Shown here: piece by piece, positions 1 through 8,725 of the stretch | Numbering within the stretch: the first letter of the stretch is position 1 | Layout of the letters: each line of letters opens with the position of its first letter | From: JBMNCR01 sp049366695 | GTDB lineage: Bacteria; Bacillota; Clostridia; Eubacteriales; Alkalibacteraceae | Direction of reading: 5' to 3' | NCBI GenBank assembly: GCA_049366695.1 | Contig: JBMNCR010000060.1 | Location: 1-64,000 of the forward strand | Length of the DNA: 64,000 nucleotides | Notes under the pieces: model-generated | The model's database searches: none | What the model saw: only the letters and a program-made list of their open reading frames with translations | What the model was told of the DNA's origin: nothing | Translations under genes and position numbers: made by a program

Positions 1-64
1 TTGTGTGCACTATTCTATTTTCAAATACCTTGCCGCTTTTTTCTGTTTCTTGCGACGCTTTAAT

Positions 65-93
65 ACTTTACAATAAATTTTAATTTTTGTCAA
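65..93 (-). promoter_or_regulatory. candidate sigma-A promoter, leftward, for a gene outside the window
   Basis: On the minus strand TTGACA (88-93) is followed 17 bases later by TAAAGT (65-70). This is a good -35 with an acceptable -10. Transcription would run left from about base 58 into sequence that is not in the window. It therefore probably serves a gene or RNA leader divergent from the penicillin-binding protein. I saw no ORF in bases 1-60 that could be named. Confidence 0.45.
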
Positions 94-182
94 TATAGAT
101 TTTAAATTTTTTATTATATATATCAAGATATATATAAATTATATATAATCAATAAAGAATTAGTAATATTAACTGAAAAAGA

Positions 183-212
183 TTGATATTTTAATACATA
201 AAATATTATAAT
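183..212 (+). promoter_or_regulatory. candidate sigma-A promoter of the class A PBP gene
   Basis: TTGATA at 183-188 and a perfect TATAAT at 207-212 are separated by 18 bases. Transcription would begin near 219. The ribosome binding site GGAGGT (241-246) and the ATG at 252 follow. Confidence 0.55.
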
Positions 213-251
213 TATAAATGATAAATTTTGTAAGTATTAAGGAGGTACAAA

Positions 252-3200
252 ATGGACAAAAACAACAACAATAATAATGGAGATAAAAAAGGTGATTTTA
301 TTATTGAAGACGAGACATATGAAAATATAATAAATGACAAGTCCGAAGATAACTCTAATAATAAAAAGAAAAAAAAGACAAAAAATAAGAATAAAAAAAA
401 TAAGAAACCTAAAAACAAATTCTTGTTATTCTTAAAATGGTTTTTTATTATTTCTATTATATTATTTTTTATAGGCGGATGTGTTGGAGCTGGTTTTGTA
501 TACAACTGGGTTAAAGATGCTCCTGAACTAGATCTAAGTAAGTTTGAATATATTGAACCATCATATATCGTTGATAAGAATGGAGATTTTTATCAACAAT
601 TACAGGGTAAAGAAAAAAGAGAAGTTATTAGTATCAATGAAATCCCTGATTTGGTTAAAAATTCATTTATTGCAATAGAAGATGAACGTTTCTATGAACA
701 TAAAGGAGTAGATGTTCAAGGATTAGTGCGTGCAGTATTTGGTGTAGTAACTTCTCGGTCATTATCAGGTCCCGGTGGAAGTACCATTACTCAACAATTA
801 ATTAAATTAACACATGTAGGAGATGAACAATCAATCAAACGAAAGATCATCGAAATGTATTTGGCAATTCAATTAGAAAGACAATATACAAAAGATCAGA
901 TTCTAGAAGCGTATTTAAATAAAATTGGTTTTGCCAACGCTTGGGGAGTAAAAGCAGCTGCTGAAACTTATTTTAACAAAAATTTAGATGAATTAAGTGC
1001 TGCTCAATCAGCAGTATTAGCATCAATTATAAAAAGTCCTACCTATTATAAGCCCTACATAGTTGATGAAGTAGAAGAAGGGGTATATGAAATAAGAATA
1101 GATGAAGATGGAAAAATCCATCATAATGAACGAAATAAAACTAGAGCTATAGCAGTAGTTAAAAAAATGTATGAATTAGGAAATATTAATGAAGAAGAAT
1201 ACACTATAGCTACAGAGCAATTGGAAAACAACGACTTTGGACTATTACTACCTAAAAATGGAGAAATATATTCATATTTTACCGATACACTTTATGAGCA
1301 AGTTGTAAGTGATTTAATGGAATCAGAAGATTTCAGTTTTGAATCTGAGCAAGAAGCGCAATATTTTCTTTTAAACTCAGGATTAAAAATTTGTTCTACT
1401 ATAGATCCTGATGTACAAGATGTTTTAGATGATAAATTTAAAGACGATAGTCTTTTTCCAAAGCAATCATATACTGCAAAACAAGCCTCAGCTGCTGCTT
1501 CAAAGGAATCTGGTGAAGAAATCAATTATACTCCAGAAGGAGCTATGGTGGTAATTAATAACTCAAATGGTCATGTAGCAGGATTAATAGGAGGTAGAGA
1601 TAAAACTCAAAGCAGATCCTTAAATAGAGCGACACAAAAGTTTCAAGTAGGGTCTTCAACGAAACCCCTAACAGTTTACGGTCCGGGTTTAGAATCAAGA
1701 ACTATTACTCTAGCAACCACATTTGACGATGTTCCAATACGTTTGGGTAGCTGGAAGCCAGGAAATGCCGGAGGATACAATGGCATGACTACTATAAGAA
1801 AAGGCTTAACACAATCAAAAAATGTAATGGCGGTTCAAGCTTGGTTTAAAGTAGGTTTAGAAAATTCTGTTAAGTATGCCGATTTATTAGGATTAGAATT
1901 AGTTAAAGAAGGCAAAGAAAACGACTTAAATCCCGCTGCGCTTTCTTTAGGCGGATACACATATGGGCAAACTCCTTTAGTAATGGCAAGTGCCTTTTCG
2001 ACATTTCCAAATGAAGGTGTTAGGATAGAGCCAATACTTTATACTGCCATAGAAGACAAAGATGGAAATACGATTATGGAAAATAAACAAGAGAAAATAA
2101 GAGTATTTTCTGAGCAAACAGCTTATCTTATAACCGATGTACTTAAAAATGTTGTTCGACCTGGAGGTACAACAAGCATTTCAATATCGAGAATGCAGAT
2201 CGCTGGTAAAACCGGTACAACAAATGATAAGATGCATGCTTGGTTCTGTGGATACTCAAAATACTATACTGCAGCAGTTTGGTATGGATATGATGAAAAC
2301 AAAGTTAAAGCAGGAGGAAAAACATACAAACTAAATATTGGCATCTACGGCGGTTCAAAACCAGGTCCAGCATTGATGTGGCAAACAGTAATGAGGGAAA
2401 TTCATAAAGAATTAGATAGCAAAAATTTACCTGGCAACCCTGGTGGTATTGTTACTGCCAGTATAGATAGTGTTTCAGGTAAACGTCCCACTGAACTTAC
2501 TTCAAAAGATCCAAGAGGATCAACAGTAATTAGCGAAAAATTTATTAGTGGAACAGTTCCGTCAGAAAAAGACGACTATCATGTGGAATTAATGATTGAT
2601 ACTTCTACTGGTAAAATAGCTTCTGAATTTTGTCCTGAAGATGTAGTAGAAAAAGTTGTTAGAATAAGAAAACCTGATGATAGATTCCCTGGAAATATAA
2701 AACCAATAAATGCAAATTATGTTCCAAAAAGTGAAGCTGGAGTTTTAGCCCCTGATGAAGATGATATTTGTACTGTTCACACAGCAAATACTGTAGTAGG
2801 AATTAATATATTGTTAGATAACAAAGCTGTCGAATCTACTACAATAGAAACTAATCAAAGTAAAACTATTTCTATTAAAGGTTTAAATCATAACAGTAAA
2901 GCTACAGATATCGTGTCAGATCTATCTGTAACTTCAAATAATGATAATATTACTTTAACAAAAGGTTCTTCAAATGGCGAATATATTATTAAAGGCGTAA
3001 CTGTAGGCAGTAGTACTATAACTGCCAAAGTTACTTATAAATACAAAATTACTACAGGTGAAAAAACTGAAGACAAAGAATTCAGTTACACTGATACTTT
3101 AAAAGTAATGGTAGAAGCTCCAAATGAAGCACCTGAAATAACATTAAATTACAAAGGTAGTGAAACTAGCAGTATACAGTTACATGTTAATGATTCATTT

Positions 3201-3659
3201 TCTTTAAGTGATATAGAAATAATTGTTACAGATCCTGAAGGTGAAACCATAACACCAGTACTTGAAACAAATAATGTAAATACTAGTGAAGAAGGGACTT
3301 ACAACATTACCTATACTGCTACTGATAGCAAAGGCGCTAGTGCAAGTAAGACGTTGACAGTAGTAGTAATAAATGATGCACCGATTATTAGTATTGGAGG
3401 ACCACTTCAAACTACAGTAGGTAATCTTCCAACCGATATTCAAATATTAAATGGAGTTACTGCTAGTGATACAGAAGATGGAGCAATTAATTTAATAGAT
3501 TTATGTAATGCAAATAGTCCAAGACTAAATATAATAAAAACAAATGTCGATATCAATACAGTAAATTCTGAAGGTTACGATGTAATTGTCAAAGTAGCTG
3601 ATAGTCTGAATAAATTCTCTCAGAATTATATTAAAAAGTTAATTGTTTTATCAAACTAA
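252..3659 (+). CDS. class A penicillin-binding protein (PBP1A family) with Ig-like C-terminal domains
   Basis: Bifunctional peptidoglycan synthase, anchored in the membrane and acting outside the cell. The first 56 residues are a cytoplasmic Asn/Lys-rich tail, followed by one membrane segment (about 57-85). The glycosyltransferase domain shows EDERFYEHKG (from 143) and the GGSTITQQL motif. The transpeptidase domain shows SSTK (catalytic Ser468, Lys471), SKN (522-524) and KTGT (653-656). From about residue 845 to 1135 there are two beta-rich segments, one Big-like and one resembling cadherin/DUF5011 domains (with T-D-x-x-G-x-x-x-S). They make the protein longer than typical PBP1A (700-900 aa) and may bind wall polymer. 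GGAGGT at 241 supports the ATG at 252. Monocistronic, convergent with spoVAE. Confidence 0.95.
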   Translation: MDKNNNNNNGDKKGDFIIEDETYENIINDKSEDNSNNKKKKKTKNKNKKNKKPKNKFLLFLKWFFIISIILFFIGGCVGAGFVYNWVKDAPELDLSKFEYIEPSYIVDKNGDFYQQLQGKEKREVISINEIPDLVKNSFIAIEDERFYEHKGVDVQGLVRAVFGVVTSRSLSGPGGSTITQQLIKLTHVGDEQSIKRKIIEMYLAIQLERQYTKDQILEAYLNKIGFANAWGVKAAAETYFNKNLDELSAAQSAVLASIIKSPTYYKPYIVDEVEEGVYEIRIDEDGKIHHNERNKTRAIAVVKKMYELGNINEEEYTIATEQLENNDFGLLLPKNGEIYSYFTDTLYEQVVSDLMESEDFSFESEQEAQYFLLNSGLKICSTIDPDVQDVLDDKFKDDSLFPKQSYTAKQASAAASKESGEEINYTPEGAMVVINNSNGHVAGLIGGRDKTQSRSLNRATQKFQVGSSTKPLTVYGPGLESRTITLATTFDDVPIRLGSWKPGNAGGYNGMTTIRKGLTQSKNVMAVQAWFKVGLENSVKYADLLGLELVKEGKENDLNPAALSLGGYTYGQTPLVMASAFSTFPNEGVRIEPILYTAIEDKDGNTIMENKQEKIRVFSEQTAYLITDVLKNVVRPGGTTSISISRMQIAGKTGTTNDKMHAWFCGYSKYYTAAVWYGYDENKVKAGGKTYKLNIGIYGGSKPGPALMWQTVMREIHKELDSKNLPGNPGGIVTASIDSVSGKRPTELTSKDPRGSTVISEKFISGTVPSEKDDYHVELMIDTSTGKIASEFCPEDVVEKVVRIRKPDDRFPGNIKPINANYVPKSEAGVLAPDEDDICTVHTANTVVGINILLDNKAVESTTIETNQSKTISIKGLNHNSKATDIVSDLSVTSNNDNITLTKGSSNGEYIIKGVTVGSSTITAKVTYKYKITTGEKTEDKEFSYTDTLKVMVEAPNEAPEITLNYKGSETSSIQLHVNDSFSLSDIEIIVTDPEGETITPVLETNNVNTSEEGTYNITYTATDSKGASASKTLTVVVINDAPIISIGGPLQTTVGNLPTDIQILNGVTASDTEDGAINLIDLCNANSPRLNIIKTNVDINTVNSEGYDVIVKVADSLNKFSQNYIKKLIVLSN

Positions 3660-3704
3660 CTCTAAAATACTATTATTAATTAGATTTAAATATGCTTATT
3701 TACT

Positions 3705-3738
3705 CCCTCATTATCTAGTTAGATATGAGGGGTTTTTT
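3705..3738 (+). terminator. rho-independent terminator of the class A PBP gene
   Basis: CCCTCAT (3705-3711) pairs with ATGAGGG (3725-3731). ATCT/AGAT extends the stem past a one-base bulge. A run of seven T follows on the plus strand. Confidence 0.85.
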
Positions 3739-3760
3739 TACATTTCTATAAAGCCATTAT

Positions 3761-4120
3761 CTATTTCTTTGATTTGGAATTTGCTAATAAGGAAGCTAAA
3801 TATCCAAAGAACACAGCAGCGGATATACCTGTTGCTGTATTTGTGACACCTCCACTAAGCACACCAATTAATCCTTGTTGATCTACCGCTTCAAATACAC
3901 CTTTAGCCAAGGAATATCCAAATCCCATCAATGGAACAGTTGCCCCTGCTTTACCAATTTCTACAATCTTTGGGTATATACCAATTGCTGTTAATACTAC
4001 TCCTGTTGTTACATACAATACTAAGACATGGGCAGGCAATAATTTAGTTTTATCCATAATTATTTGCGCAATAACACAAATAATCCCCCCTGTTACAAAC
4101 ACATATATATAATCAGACAT
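3761..4120 (-). CDS. spoVAE: stage V sporulation protein SpoVAE
   Basis: Small polytopic membrane protein of 119 aa, last gene of the spoVA operon. SpoVA proteins form the forespore inner-membrane system that loads calcium-dipicolinate during sporulation and releases it at germination. The hydrophobic helices and the family segments A-x-x-I-M-D-K-T-K-L-L-P-A-H (near the N terminus) and P-L-M-G-F-G (middle) are those of SpoVAE/SpoVAEb. The ATG lies one base past the spoVAD stop and its AGGAG site is inside the end of spoVAD, so the two are probably translationally coupled. There is no spoVAEa or spoVAF downstream. Confidence 0.93.
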   Translation of the reverse strand: MSDYIYVFVTGGIICVIAQIIMDKTKLLPAHVLVLYVTTGVVLTAIGIYPKIVEIGKAGATVPLMGFGYSLAKGVFEAVDQQGLIGVLSGGVTNTATGISAAVFFGYLASLLANSKSKK

Positions 4121-4121
4121 T

Positions 4122-5156
4122 CTAATTCTCCTTTCTACCTAATGTAGGATAATTTTCAATTGTTACTGCATGAGCTATACATGGGATGGTATCGCCCTGC
4201 AATGTAGATGTAGGAGAAAGCAGTGCACCTGTTGGTACGAATAGTATTTTATTAAATTGTTTTTTATTTAGTTTATCAAACAAATAACCAGAAAAAACTA
4301 CGGCAGAACAACCAGCACCACTTCCCCTAGCATGTGTATCTTGAGAATCGTCAAATATTTCAACTCCACAATCTGTATAGTTCATACTTACATCCAAACC
4401 TTCTCTTACCAATAAATCCCTAGTTATTTCTTTTCCTATAGTACCTAAATCCCCTGTAATAATCAGATCATAATCTTGGGGTTTATACCCAGTATCATTA
4501 AAATGTGCAATTATTGTTTCCACTGCAGCTGGTGCCATTGCTGTACCCATATTATTTGCATCTTTAATTCCATAATCTTGTACTATACCTGTGGTTATAT
4601 GCGTAATATATGGAGGTCTAGTTTTTTTTGCTATAATTATATTTCCTGCTCCTGTTATCGTCCACTGAGCGGTCATAGCTCTTTGAATACCAGATTCTAG
4701 TGGAGATCTATACTGCCTCTCTGCACTACTAAAATGACTTGAAGCAGACACAACTATTTTTTCTGCAAACCCTCCCGATATAATAAAAGAAGCAAGTTGC
4801 ATTCCTTCCGCAAAAGTTGAACAAGCTGCATATACCCCAAAATAAGGTATTTTTAGTTTTTTTGCTGTAAAATTTGAACTTATAATTTGATTTAGTAAAT
4901 CCCCACTAATGTAATAATCAATATCACTATTCTTCAAGTTTTCCTTCTTTAATAATAATTGAGCTGATTCATACGCAAAATACTCCTCAGCTTTTTCAAA
5001 TGTTGATTCATTGCATTTATCATCACACTCAACCTTATCAAAGAATGTTGATAACGGTCCTTCTCCTTCTTTAGGTCCTACTATAGATGCTGCATTTAAA
5101 ATTGTAGGCGGATTATCGAATCTAATAGTTTGTTTTCCTAATTTATTATTTGCCAT
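4122..5156 (-). CDS. spoVAD: stage V sporulation protein SpoVAD
   Basis: SpoVAD is the soluble, membrane-associated DPA-binding member of the SpoVA system. It has a thiolase/ketoacyl-synthase-like fold. The protein begins KQTIRFDNPP and has the conserved segments AACSTFAEG and HARGSGAGCSA. The length of 344 aa is typical. An upstream in-frame GTG at 5165 lies inside the AGAGG ribosome site. The ATG at 5154-5156, eight bases after AGAGG, is the better start. It sits between spoVAC (12-base gap) and spoVAE (one-base gap). Expression in the forespore under sigma-G is expected from the family, but I saw no clear promoter. Confidence 0.94.
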   Translation of the reverse strand: MANNKLGKQTIRFDNPPTILNAASIVGPKEGEGPLSTFFDKVECDDKCNESTFEKAEEYFAYESAQLLLKKENLKNSDIDYYISGDLLNQIISSNFTAKKLKIPYFGVYAACSTFAEGMQLASFIISGGFAEKIVVSASSHFSSAERQYRSPLESGIQRAMTAQWTITGAGNIIIAKKTRPPYITHITTGIVQDYGIKDANNMGTAMAPAAVETIIAHFNDTGYKPQDYDLIITGDLGTIGKEITRDLLVREGLDVSMNYTDCGVEIFDDSQDTHARGSGAGCSAVVFSGYLFDKLNKKQFNKILFVPTGALLSPTSTLQGDTIPCIAHAVTIENYPTLGRKEN

Positions 5157-5168
5157 ATTAAACACCTC

Positions 5169-5615
5169 TTATTTGAAAAAAAAATAAAAAATTCCTACTA
5201 TTATAGATGATGAAATTCCAAAAACCAATACTGGTCCTGCCAATGAAAACATTTTAGCACCAACACCCATTACATATCCTTCCTTTTTAAATTCTATAGC
5301 AGGTGCCACTATAGAATTAGAAAATCCAGTTATTGGTATTATAGATCCTGCTCCGGCATGTTTTCCTATTTTGTCGTATATACCCAATGCTGTTAAAAAT
5401 GCTCCTAAAAAAATCAGTGTTACACTTTGTAGATTTGCAGAAACTTTTTCTGTTAACCCAAAATAATAATGATATATTCTATAAATTATTTCTCCAAGTG
5501 TACAAATACCTCCTCCCCATAGAAAAGCATTAATACAATTTTTTAACAAGCTTGGTTTGGGTTGTTTTTCTTTTGAATAATCTTGATATTCCTTCTGAGT
5601 TTTTATTGTTTTCAT
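5169..5615 (-). CDS. spoVAC: stage V sporulation protein SpoVAC
   Basis: Integral membrane protein of 148 aa. SpoVAC is described as a mechanosensitive-type channel component of the SpoVA DPA transporter. The sequence has a charged N terminus, then the family segments NAFLWGGGICTLGE (from about residue 29), GAFLTALGIYDKIG and GAGSIIPITGFSNSI. The last of these resembles SpoVAE, to which the family is related. AGGAGG stands five bases before the ATG. Second to third place in the operon, with 14 bases to spoVAB and 12 to spoVAD. Confidence 0.94.
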   Translation of the reverse strand: MKTIKTQKEYQDYSKEKQPKPSLLKNCINAFLWGGGICTLGEIIYRIYHYYFGLTEKVSANLQSVTLIFLGAFLTALGIYDKIGKHAGAGSIIPITGFSNSIVAPAIEFKKEGYVMGVGAKMFSLAGPVLVFGISSSIIVGIFYFFFK

Positions 5616-5629
5616 AAATACCTCCTAAT

Positions 5630-6064
5630 TTACCATATAAATGGTATTAACCAATATACCAATGATCCTACAGTCTTTCCCAGACTTAGACTTATAAGAA
5701 TATACTTATCGTATTTTTCTATTGCTAATCTTTTTGTTACAATAGGAACAACATTTAATATTTCATTCAATGCTCCTGCAAGCATTCCTATAAATACACC
5801 AATTAATAATCCTAAAAAAATTATGACTATAAAATTTGTTTTAATACTAAATCCATTTAAATAAATCACAGAAGACACAACTGAGCCTAATGCTAAAGCT
5901 ATTTCAATAAAATAAATATGATAACTTTCTTTAAAAATCTCTATTATCCTAGGAATAACACGCAGTATTACCAAAAACGATATTACTGATGTTCCCACAG
6001 ATAACCCTGCACTGAATCCTATAAATACTACAAAAAAAACTTCACTATAATTCATTTTTTCCAT
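5630..6064 (-). CDS. spoVAB: stage V sporulation protein SpoVAB
   Basis: Membrane protein of up to 144 aa with about four hydrophobic helices, matching SpoVAB in length, order and the segments GFSAGLSVGTSVISFL and LRVIPRI. Its exact role in DPA movement is unknown. It overlaps the end of spoVAA. Two ATG codons compete: 6064 and 6055 (MNYSEV), both with a weak AGGG-like site. The second gives 141 aa. The N-terminal residue is therefore uncertain, but the identity is not. Confidence 0.9.
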   Translation of the reverse strand: MEKMNYSEVFFVVFIGFSAGLSVGTSVISFLVILRVIPRIIEIFKESYHIYFIEIALALGSVVSSVIYLNGFSIKTNFIVIIFLGLLIGVFIGMLAGALNEILNVVPIVTKRLAIEKYDKYILISLSLGKTVGSLVYWLIPFIW

Positions 6065-6674
6065 TTTCCCTAGCTTTATTTCTCAAATATTCATCTAAAC
6101 TATTTTCATAGGAGTAAATTTCTAAATCTAATGGACTTGGTTTATTTCTATATCTTTCTTTTAATGAAATATGATTAAAAAATATAAACATCCCTACTCC
6201 TACTCCAAAAGAATAAGGAATAGAAATAAGCAAAGGTCTCTCTACTACTTCTCCCGTAATAGCCATATAAAAAAATTGCAAAGCTTTCAACATATTTACA
6301 TCTGCATGAAAATTCATAATTGCAACTGCTGAACTAACAAAGACAAAGATGCATATTATTAATACTTTTATTTGTTCATATACTTTATTTTTATTTTTTT
6401 TCTTATATACATTAATTAATATATCCCTTTCATTTATTACTTCTAACATAATGTCAGGATATTTATTTTTTATTAATTTTATTACTTGCATAATAGGGAT
6501 AATATACATTTTTTCTTTGTTATCTGTCCTATCTATTTCAATGTTCTCTAATTTATCTACAATCTCTTTCCTTCCAATAGTTTCACATATATCTTTAATT
6601 AAAATATTATTATTAGTTTTAATATTAACTTTCGTTCTAGGCTGAATAAATACTTCTTTTTCAAAATCAATCAT
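6045..6674 (-). CDS. spoVAA: stage V sporulation protein SpoVAA
   Basis: First gene of the spoVA operon, 209 aa. The N-terminal half is soluble (residues 1 to about 95) and contains a repeated I-L-I-x-D-I-C segment typical of SpoVAA. Two membrane helices follow, then a charged C-terminal tail. The upstream in-frame TTG at 6686 overlaps the GAGGTG ribosome site, so the ATG at 6672-6674 is preferred. It overlaps spoVAB by about 20 bases. A terminator between sigF and this gene (6781-6804) suggests that spoVA has its own promoter here. Confidence 0.92.
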   Translation of the reverse strand: MIDFEKEVFIQPRTKVNIKTNNNILIKDICETIGRKEIVDKLENIEIDRTDNKEKMYIIPIMQVIKLIKNKYPDIMLEVINERDILINVYKKKNKNKVYEQIKVLIICIFVFVSSAVAIMNFHADVNMLKALQFFYMAITGEVVERPLLISIPYSFGVGVGMFIFFNHISLKERYRNKPSPLDLEIYSYENSLDEYLRNKARENGKNEL

Positions 6675-6780
6675 CTCACACCTCAAAATTACTTAATTTT
6701 TATAATTACTGATATATATTTATTTAATGAAATTTGATTATTGATTAATATTATTTGCAATTTTTATCTTTCTATTTACA

Positions 6781-6804
6781 AAAAAAAAGAGAGTAAACTC
6801 TCCC
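6781..6804 (-). terminator. terminator downstream of sigF
   Basis: On the minus strand GAGAGT pairs with ACTCTC across a two-base loop (6789-6802), followed by a run of T (6781-6788). It lies 107 bases upstream of spoVAA and about 300 bases after sigF, so it separates the two sporulation operons. Confidence 0.8.
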
Positions 6805-7110
6805 AGACTGTTTAAAACCCTGAATTTTTGCGTTATAGACTTCACTTTAGTATTCAAATATGTGCAAAATACGTTTTACTCCTTTATTTTAGCCACTCCT
6901 TGAACTTAGATTTCTCAATAATTCAATATGCACCTAAAATAAAAACATCATACTTTAACACGTCATTTGTTTAAAGGTTTAATACAAAAATTTATGTTTT
7001 TATAACAATTTGAAATAAGCAATCTCTTTTAACTAATAATAACTTTTCAACAACCTTAGTTTATTATATTCTCATATAAACAAAGTAACTATACTTGTAT
7101 CCTAACTCTT
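6805..7110 (-). other. about 300 bases between sigF and its terminator with no recognised gene
   Basis: On the minus strand this is a long 3' untranslated stretch. I found only very short open frames. One begins with GTG at about 6845 and runs through the terminator, so it is unlikely to be real. Two purine-rich AAGGAG-like sites lack a suitable start after them. It could encode a small RNA ending at the terminator, but nothing identifies it. Confidence 0.4.
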
Positions 7111-7857
7111 TTAATCTAAGTTATCCTTTAACTTAATTAATATTTTTTTCTCTATTCTTGAAACTTGCACTTGTGATATATTTAATGATGCAGCTATTTC
7201 ATTTTGAGTTTTATCTTGAAAATATCTCATTACTACAATTTGCCTTTCTCTCGCTGGCAATCTAGAAATCATATCCTTTAAAGTAATTTTATCTAATAGA
7301 TTTTCTTCATTACTTTGATCCGCTTCAATCTTATCTATTAACATCACAGGATTACCATCATCTTGATGAATTACATCATATAAATATTCAGGAGTATAGC
7401 AAGCTTCTAGTGCCATAATCACTTCCTCTTTATCTACTCCAATCTCTACAGATATTTCTTCTAAAGTTGGTTCTCTATTATGATCATGATAGAATTTTTC
7501 TTTTAAATAATATATCTTTTTGTATATACTTTTTAAATTTCTATTAACTTTAATCAAACCGTCATCTCTCAGAAATCTTCTTATTTCCCCCATGATCATG
7601 GGTACAGCATATGTAGAAAATTTCACATTAAATGATGTATCGAAATTATCGATTGCTTTTATTAATCCTATGCTACCAATTTGATATATATCTTCTCTAT
7701 CGTATCCCCTATTACTAAATTTATTTACTATACTATTAATCAAACCAATATTAGCTTTTACTAAAGCTTCTTTTGCATTACTATCTCCTTTTTGAGCTTT
7801 AATAATTAATTCAATAATTTGTTCATGATTATTATATGAATATCCTTCATTCATCAT
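7111..7857 (-). CDS. sigF: RNA polymerase sporulation sigma factor SigF
   Basis: Sigma-F, the first forespore-specific sigma factor, 248 aa. Region 2 reads NIGLINSIVNKFSNRGYDRE...IGLIKAID...FSTYAVPMIMGEIRRFLRDDG. Region 4 ends with the helix-turn-helix QNEIAASLNISQVQVSRIEKK. The gene order spoIIAA-spoIIAB-sigF identifies it as sigF rather than sigG. It is held inactive by SpoIIAB until SpoIIAA is dephosphorylated in the forespore. GAGGG precedes the tandem ATG codons. It is 9 bases after spoIIAB. Confidence 0.96.
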   Translation of the reverse strand: MMNEGYSYNNHEQIIELIIKAQKGDSNAKEALVKANIGLINSIVNKFSNRGYDREDIYQIGSIGLIKAIDNFDTSFNVKFSTYAVPMIMGEIRRFLRDDGLIKVNRNLKSIYKKIYYLKEKFYHDHNREPTLEEISVEIGVDKEEVIMALEACYTPEYLYDVIHQDDGNPVMLIDKIEADQSNEENLLDKITLKDMISRLPARERQIVVMRYFQDKTQNEIAASLNISQVQVSRIEKKILIKLKDNLD

Positions 7858-7866
7858 ATTGATCCC

Positions 7867-8298
7867 TCATACTTTTTTATTGCTTTTTATTGTTTTTTTC
7901 ATAAGTACTTTAGTTTCTTTATTAGGGGTAGAATAAATTTCGATTTTATTCATAAAGCTTTCCATGACAGTAAAACCCATTCCTGATCTTTCCAAATGAG
8001 GCTTAGAAGTATATAATGGTTCTCTTGCTTTTTCAATATCTTCTATCCCAATACCAAAATCTATTACTTCAACTATTACATCATCATCCACTAATTCACA
8101 GTTAATTTTGATTATTCCATCATCTCTCTCATAACCATGAATTATTGAATTTGTTACTGCTTCCGAAACTGCCGTTTTAATATCAGTTATTTCCTCTAAT
8201 GTAGGATCTAGTTGAGCAGCAAAAGCAGATACTACAACCCGAGCAAAACTTTCATTCTCTGATTTACTTAATATTTCTAGTTTCATTTTATTGTTCAT
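7867..8298 (-). CDS. spoIIAB: anti-sigma F factor / serine kinase SpoIIAB
   Basis: GHKL-type ATPase of 143 aa. It binds sigma-F and phosphorylates SpoIIAA. The ATP site is visible: N box EAVTNSIIHGY (about residues 46-56), G1 box DFGIGIEDI and G2 box RSGMGFTVMESF. The start overlaps the spoIIAA stop by 11 bases, with GGAGGGGG just before it, indicating translational coupling and near-equal output of partner proteins. It lies between spoIIAA and sigF, the standard order. Confidence 0.96.
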   Translation of the reverse strand: MNNKMKLEILSKSENESFARVVVSAFAAQLDPTLEEITDIKTAVSEAVTNSIIHGYERDDGIIKINCELVDDDVIVEVIDFGIGIEDIEKAREPLYTSKPHLERSGMGFTVMESFMNKIEIYSTPNKETKVLMKKTIKSNKKV

Positions 8299-8644
8299 TT
8301 TTCCCCCTCCTAAGTAGTTTTAATGCTTCTTCGGGATTATTGTATTCTTCATAAATATTGAACAATCCAGACATGCTTATTAATCTTCTATTTGAATCTT
8401 TTATATTAGTCATTAATGCCATACCATTTTTTTCTTTAATTTTCTTATACCTCCCCATAAACATACCTACACCTGAACTATCCAAAAAAGTTAATGATGA
8501 TAAATCAAATACTATATTTTTAACATTATTCTTTGATATCAAAAAATCTAATTGCTTACGTATATCCTCTGAAGTATGGTGATCAAGTTCCCCAACTATT
8601 TTTACAATAAGTGATTCTTCTTTTATATTAGTATATACTTCCAC
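8288..8644 (-). CDS. spoIIAA: anti-anti-sigma F factor SpoIIAA
   Basis: STAS-domain protein of 118 aa that, when unphosphorylated, displaces sigma-F from SpoIIAB. The phosphorylation loop is LDSSGVGM (Asp55-Ser56-Ser57-Gly58). By family alignment Ser57 should be the SpoIIAB target. An ATG at 8662 is in frame, but AAGGAGG lies inside that extension. The GTG at 8642-8644, eight bases after AGGAGG, restores the usual SpoIIAA length and is chosen. First gene of the operon, behind a sigma-H-like promoter. Confidence 0.95.
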   Translation of the reverse strand: MEVYTNIKEESLIVKIVGELDHHTSEDIRKQLDFLISKNNVKNIVFDLSSLTFLDSSGVGMFMGRYKKIKEKNGMALMTNIKDSNRRLISMSGLFNIYEEYNNPEEALKLLRRGKNEQ

Positions 8645-8671
8645 AAATATTACCTCCTTCATATTATATCT

Positions 8672-8698
8672 ATTCTCTATTTATCTTAATTTTCCTTC
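8672..8698 (-). promoter_or_regulatory. candidate sigma-H promoter of spoIIAA-spoIIAB-sigF
   Basis: On the minus strand GAAGGAAAA (8690-8698) and AGAGAAT (8672-8678) are 11 bases apart. This matches the known sigma-H pattern RnAGGAwWW-N11/12-RnnGAAT. In Bacillus the spoIIA operon is transcribed by sigma-H with Spo0A, so the site fits the gene. I did not find a convincing Spo0A box (TTTGTCRAA) in the short upstream region, although TTTTGTCGAAT at about 8714-8724 is close to one. Confidence 0.7.
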
Positions 8699-8725
8699 AT
8701 AAAAAAAGATAATGTTTTGTCGAAT

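Noticed and set aside
6661..6690. TTG at 6686 and similar upstream starts (GTG 5165, ATG 8662, GTG 24424, GTG 29859, GTG 50576)
   Set aside because: Each overlaps the gene's own ribosome binding site; the next start codon downstream has normal spacing.
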